Positions 61,558-64,000 of a DNA stretch of 64,000 nucleotides are shown one piece after another. The notes beneath the pieces are model-generated. The model did not search any database. It saw nothing but the letters and a program-made list of their open reading frames with translations, and was not told the DNA's origin. A program made the position numbers and the translations under genes. The stretch's first letter is position 1. Each line of letters opens with the position of its first letter. Source of the stretch: an uncultured Clostridia bacterium (lineage in GTDB: Bacteria; Bacillota; Clostridia; Christensenellales; CAG-917); contig CAKQUX010000001.1 in the NCBI GenBank assembly GCA_934277645.1, positions 450,883-514,882 on the forward strand, given 5' to 3'.

Positions 61558-62985
61558 TTATTCCTCACTTTCTATAAGATTGATTGCGTTTACAACCTTT
61601 TCTTGCGTGTCTGGTATGAAGTGGCTATAAACCTGTAGAGTTATGCTCGAGTCGCTATGTCCCATATACTTACTAACGGTCTGAATGGGCACGTTTTGAG
61701 AGAGCAACATACTACAATAGGTATGTCGAAGTCCGTGACAAGTTACGGCTTTGAAACCGTTTCTTTCCTCGAATTTCTTAAGCCATGAGCCTATATGATG
61801 AACGGACTCCGGTTCTCGCATAATGTTTACTGCAAGATAATAGTTGTCCAATTTGTTGTCAAAGTCGTCGTCAGCCAAGCGAAACCAATCCATATATACT
61901 TTCAAATCGGCAATAAGTCCGTCTGAAAGCGGAATATCTCTCTCGGAAGTCTTTGTTTTCGGACACTTTTCGTAAGTGCCAAGCCTTTTTGAATACAGTC
62001 GGTTGCGTTTGATATGAATCAATTTCTTTTCAAAATCAATGTCGCTCCAACGCAAACCGTGTAATTCCGCGTTTCTTATACCCGTTAAAAGCATAAGCTT
62101 AATCATAATTTTGTTGTTAATGTGTTCTTCTCCGAGAGAATCTACCGCCTTAAGAAATTCCTTTGTTTCAGCGATTGAAAATACCGCTTTTTCCGTAACA
62201 GGTCTCAAAGACGTATTGCTGTTACCGGCACTGACTTTTGTTCCGCAAACGGGATTTTTCGTTATCCATTCAAAGCGCACAGCCTCGTTAAAGATAGTTC
62301 TTAGAACTCGTCTGTAACCCTTGATAGTTTCTTGCGAATACTGTTTGATTTTGACGATTTCGTCGAAATAATCATCAAACTCCAAGTCGTAGTATTCGCA
62401 AATTTTCGTTGCGACCGCTTTTGAAATTCGTCCTTCGCGATGGTTTAGGTAGTAAGAGGTGCTGCGTGGAATGATGTTTTCTCTATCCAATTCACGAAAA
62501 CTTACTTTCTTAGGCAAAGGCTCTTTGAGTTGAACCATACCCGTAAATTCAGGTTTTTTCGTCATAAATGAATTGAGAAACATTTGCACGTCGCGAACCT
62601 TAATGTCTGAAATAGGGCGATTATAGAGTTTTTGCTCTTTCAAATACGCCTCGAATTTTTCTTTTACTTCGACTGCGCGCAAATAATAGCTTTCCGACAA
62701 GTTGTTTTCAAGCGCAATTATCCATTCGTTCGAGAGTTGTGAAAACGTCAGAACACCGTTCATAACGCTTGTTGCTCCCGAACGATATGAATCTTCGATA
62801 CTTGCCTCAAATTCCACGCTCATTCTATCTACGCGTTTTTTGAATTTCGATTCTGTCAGACCGTCGGTGTTATAGACTGTTTTTGTATACAATCTTTTAC
62901 CACCTGAATCGAGATCGTTTCCGTAAACTTGAATTTTTGCTTTGAGATTTCCTTTTTTGTCTGTTGTGATTTTGTAGTATGCCAT
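61558..62985 (-). CDS. int: Tyrosine recombinase (integrase) of an integrative element
   Basis: 475 aa from the ATG at 62985, which follows GGAGGTATAAA. An N-terminal arm-binding domain (MAYYKITTDKKGNLKAKIQV) and SAM-like core-binding domain precede the catalytic domain with Arg in TGIRNAELHGLRW, HGLRHTYC (His-x-x-Arg) and the nucleophile Tyr in LQVYSHF. An additional segment (about residues 165-225, RSTSYYLNHREGRISKAVAT followed by KICEYYDLEFDDYF) looks like an XRE-type helix-turn-helix inserted in the core-binding region. It lies about 700 bp from tRNA-Arg(CCU), its presumed target, and is read toward it, in the usual geometry. Confidence 0.95.
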   Translation of the reverse strand: MAYYKITTDKKGNLKAKIQVYGNDLDSGGKRLYTKTVYNTDGLTESKFKKRVDRMSVEFEASIEDSYRSGATSVMNGVLTFSQLSNEWIIALENNLSESYYLRAVEVKEKFEAYLKEQKLYNRPISDIKVRDVQMFLNSFMTKKPEFTGMVQLKEPLPKKVSFRELDRENIIPRSTSYYLNHREGRISKAVATKICEYYDLEFDDYFDEIVKIKQYSQETIKGYRRVLRTIFNEAVRFEWITKNPVCGTKVSAGNSNTSLRPVTEKAVFSIAETKEFLKAVDSLGEEHINNKIMIKLMLLTGIRNAELHGLRWSDIDFEKKLIHIKRNRLYSKRLGTYEKCPKTKTSERDIPLSDGLIADLKVYMDWFRLADDDFDNKLDNYYLAVNIMREPESVHHIGSWLKKFEERNGFKAVTCHGLRHTYCSMLLSQNVPIQTVSKYMGHSDSSITLQVYSHFIPDTQEKVVNAINLIESEE

Positions 62986-62986
62986 T

Positions 62987-63181
62987 TTATACCTCCGTAT
63001 TGTCTGTTTTGATTGCGATATAATCCAAGAGGCTTTGCATATCAACAAGAACCTTGTTGCCGGCAGTCAGACACTTAATTTTGCCTTGTTTACACCAAGT
63101 TCGGATAGTGTGAACGGTTATGGCAGTTTCAGCGTCTTCGGCTTTGATTATATCGAATGCTTTTTTGATGCTTCTTAACAT
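62987..63181 (-). CDS. xis: Excisionase-like helix-turn-helix protein
   Basis: 64 aa; AGGAGG lies 10 nt ahead of the ATG, and the stop is 1 nt before the integrase start. ITVHTIRTWCKQGKIKCLTA followed by GNKVLVDMQSLLDYI is a compact MerR/Xis-type winged helix. Position directly before int is typical of excisionase genes in Firmicutes elements. Confidence 0.75.
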   Translation of the reverse strand: MLRSIKKAFDIIKAEDAETAITVHTIRTWCKQGKIKCLTAGNKVLVDMQSLLDYIAIKTDNTEV

Positions 63182-63537
63182 TTGCCTTGAACCTCCTTTT
63201 GTTGAATTGAAGTCAATCGGCGTATGTTTTGCATATCGCTCGCTAACTTCTGAATCAACGTTAGCACACTTCGAGAAAAAAGTGTGAATGGTTGGAAGTC
63301 TACTTTCAAGGCATTTTTTCCACTTTCAATGGATAAACACCCCTCGGGCGAGATGCCGACAATGGCATCCGAAGGGTTGAACAATGGTTCGTGCCGAATC
63401 ACCACCTTGTATTTTTCATTTTGTCTTTCGACAGGGGGCGAGAATAATCGAATGCAGCGACTTGTCAAGGAAAAAGCGGAGCGACGAGCAAAAAATAGCA
63501 TAGTCATAGTTTTTATTTTTTCTTCAAAATATGCCAT
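63175..63537 (-). CDS. Doubtful ORF, 120 aa, ahead of xis
   Basis: Open frame overlapping the xis start by 7 nt. The product is odd in composition (many Arg, Ser and Phe early on; FSPPVERQNEKYKVVI later), has no motif I recognise, and no ribosome binding site precedes its ATG. It could be a real element gene, the 3' part of a decayed gene, or just the leader of the xis-int operon. A minus-strand TTGACA at about 63461-63466 lies inside it. Confidence 0.3.
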   Translation of the reverse strand: MAYFEEKIKTMTMLFFARRSAFSLTSRCIRLFSPPVERQNEKYKVVIRHEPLFNPSDAIVGISPEGCLSIESGKNALKVDFQPFTLFSRSVLTLIQKLASDMQNIRRLTSIQQKEVQGKC

Positions 63538-63736
63538 ACGGTTGTCATCAATTGTATGTTAAGATGTTTTTACCTTTGAAATCGGATTATTTTTTGTGAG
63601 CCTTGACCAGTCGATGCAGGCGATTAGGCTATACCCCCGAAAGACAAAAGGAATTTTCAAGTTTTGTTACAATGAAACATAAATTTGGGCATTCTTGACA
63701 AATAAAATATTTTTTTGTTTTACCCCTATTCTGCTC

Positions 63737-63765
63737 TTGACATTCGGTTTTGATTTGAGTATAAT
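63737..63765 (+). promoter_or_regulatory. Consensus promoter of the LexA-like gene
   Basis: TTGACA (63737-63742), 17 nt, TATAAT (63760-63765): perfect sigma-A consensus. +1 near 63772. Confidence 0.88.
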
Positions 63766-63773
63766 AAAAACAC

Positions 63774-63799
63774 CTAAATGAGAAACGAAACTCGTTTAG
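63774..63799 (+). promoter_or_regulatory. Inverted repeat in the leader, possible autoregulatory operator
   Basis: CTAAATGAG and CTCGTTTAG (9 bp, one G-T pair) separated by 8 nt, starting at about +2. Either an operator for the protein encoded just downstream or a short leader hairpin. Confidence 0.45.
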
Positions 63800-63815
63800 A
63801 CAAAAGGAGACACCT

Positions 63816-64000
63816 ATGAGAAGCAAAAATGAACAAACTCTCAATAACATATTGAAGTTGATTAACGATTGCTACTTTGAAAGTGGCGTTTATCCTACTT
63901 TTCAACAAATCGCAACCGCCGTCGGCTTGTCCGTTCCTCAAACATATAGATATGTGGACGAGCTTATAAAGCGTGGCGACCTTGAAAAGAACGGAAGATA
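63816..64000 (+). CDS. LexA-like winged-helix regulator, 3' end outside window
   Basis: 61 codons to the window edge. AAAGGAGACACCT precedes the ATG. The visible part (YPTFQQIATAVGLSVPQTYR followed by YVDELIKRGDLEKNGR) is a LexA-type DNA-binding winged helix: helix, recognition helix with Ser-Val-Pro-Gln-Thr, then the wing. Whether a peptidase domain follows cannot be seen. Divergent from the xis-int genes, it could be the repressor of the integrative element. Confidence 0.75.
   Translation, partial: MRSKNEQTLNNILKLINDCYFESGVYPTFQQIATAVGLSVPQTYRYVDELIKRGDLEKNGR

Larger units (their letters stand above)
63541..63815. other. Divergent regulatory gap of the element
   Basis: Between the leftward xis-int side and the rightward LexA-like gene. 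It holds the consensus promoter at 63737-63765 and an inverted repeat at 63774-63799. Confidence 0.45.

Overview
The window looks like chromosomal DNA of a low-to-mid-GC, probably anaerobic, Gram-positive-type bacterium of the Clostridia; a Christensenellales-like gut lineage is my guess, from gene content alone. Supporting traits are lipoprotein signal peptides ending in a lipobox Cys, strong AGGAGG-type ribosome binding sites, type III glutamine synthetase, a split ferredoxin-linked glutamate synthase, LicD proteins, a WYL regulator, a YerC/TrpR-like protein and a collagen-like surface protein. No outer-membrane or flagellar genes are visible. Assignments rest on motifs I can read by eye; no database search was run.

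Layout. 1-8.5 kb: the 5' part of a lipoprotein gene, a 1.2 kb T-rich gene-free stretch, then an amino-sugar set (PIG-L deacetylase, GH20 hexosaminidase, heparan-glucosaminide-acetyltransferase-like membrane protein), an archaeal-type phosphoglycerate mutase and a small unknown gene. 8.6-28 kb: a cell-surface polysaccharide locus with an ArsB-type transporter, a PglF/CapD-type dehydratase, a Wzz-like chain-length protein, an O-antigen-ligase-like protein, two LicD proteins, a Wzx-like flippase, a GT4 glycosyltransferase, an EpsG-like polymerase and glmS. Inside it lies a fused gene joining the GlmU acetyltransferase domain to GlmM, so GlcN-6-P formation (GlmS), isomerisation and acetylation are encoded together; the GlmU uridylyltransferase domain is absent. 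A collagen-repeat protein and tRNA-Ala follow. 28-34 kb: alpha/beta hydrolase, Pr6Pr-like membrane protein, lipoprotein, ClC transporter.

34-48.4 kb: a nitrogen-assimilation block of two divergent operons. Leftward: glnN, an amtB-PII fusion, asnB. Rightward: four-gene split glutamate synthase plus its reductase, a short type I glnA, an ANTAR regulator, then pyrG. Both operons start from good sigma-A promoters followed almost at once by a strong intrinsic terminator, so expression should need antitermination; the ANTAR protein is the obvious candidate. 48.8-52.3 kb: tRNA-Ser and an amino-acid ABC operon with a circularly permuted binding protein, an ATPase carrying an extra segment and a YerC/TrpR-like repressor, with twin palindromic operators at its promoter. 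52.6-60 kb: DUF2804 protein, large BspA-like leucine-rich-repeat lipoprotein, WYL regulator, YhcC-type radical SAM protein.

60.4-64 kb: the edge of an integrative element. Two truncated tRNA-Arg(CCU) 5' halves precede one complete tRNA-Arg(CCU), followed by tandem arm-like repeats, small winged-helix (Xis-like) genes, a tyrosine recombinase and the start of a LexA-like regulator that runs off the window. The other two tRNAs in the window also have perfect tandem 12-mers about 85-140 bp beyond their 3' ends, which suggests old attachment sites.
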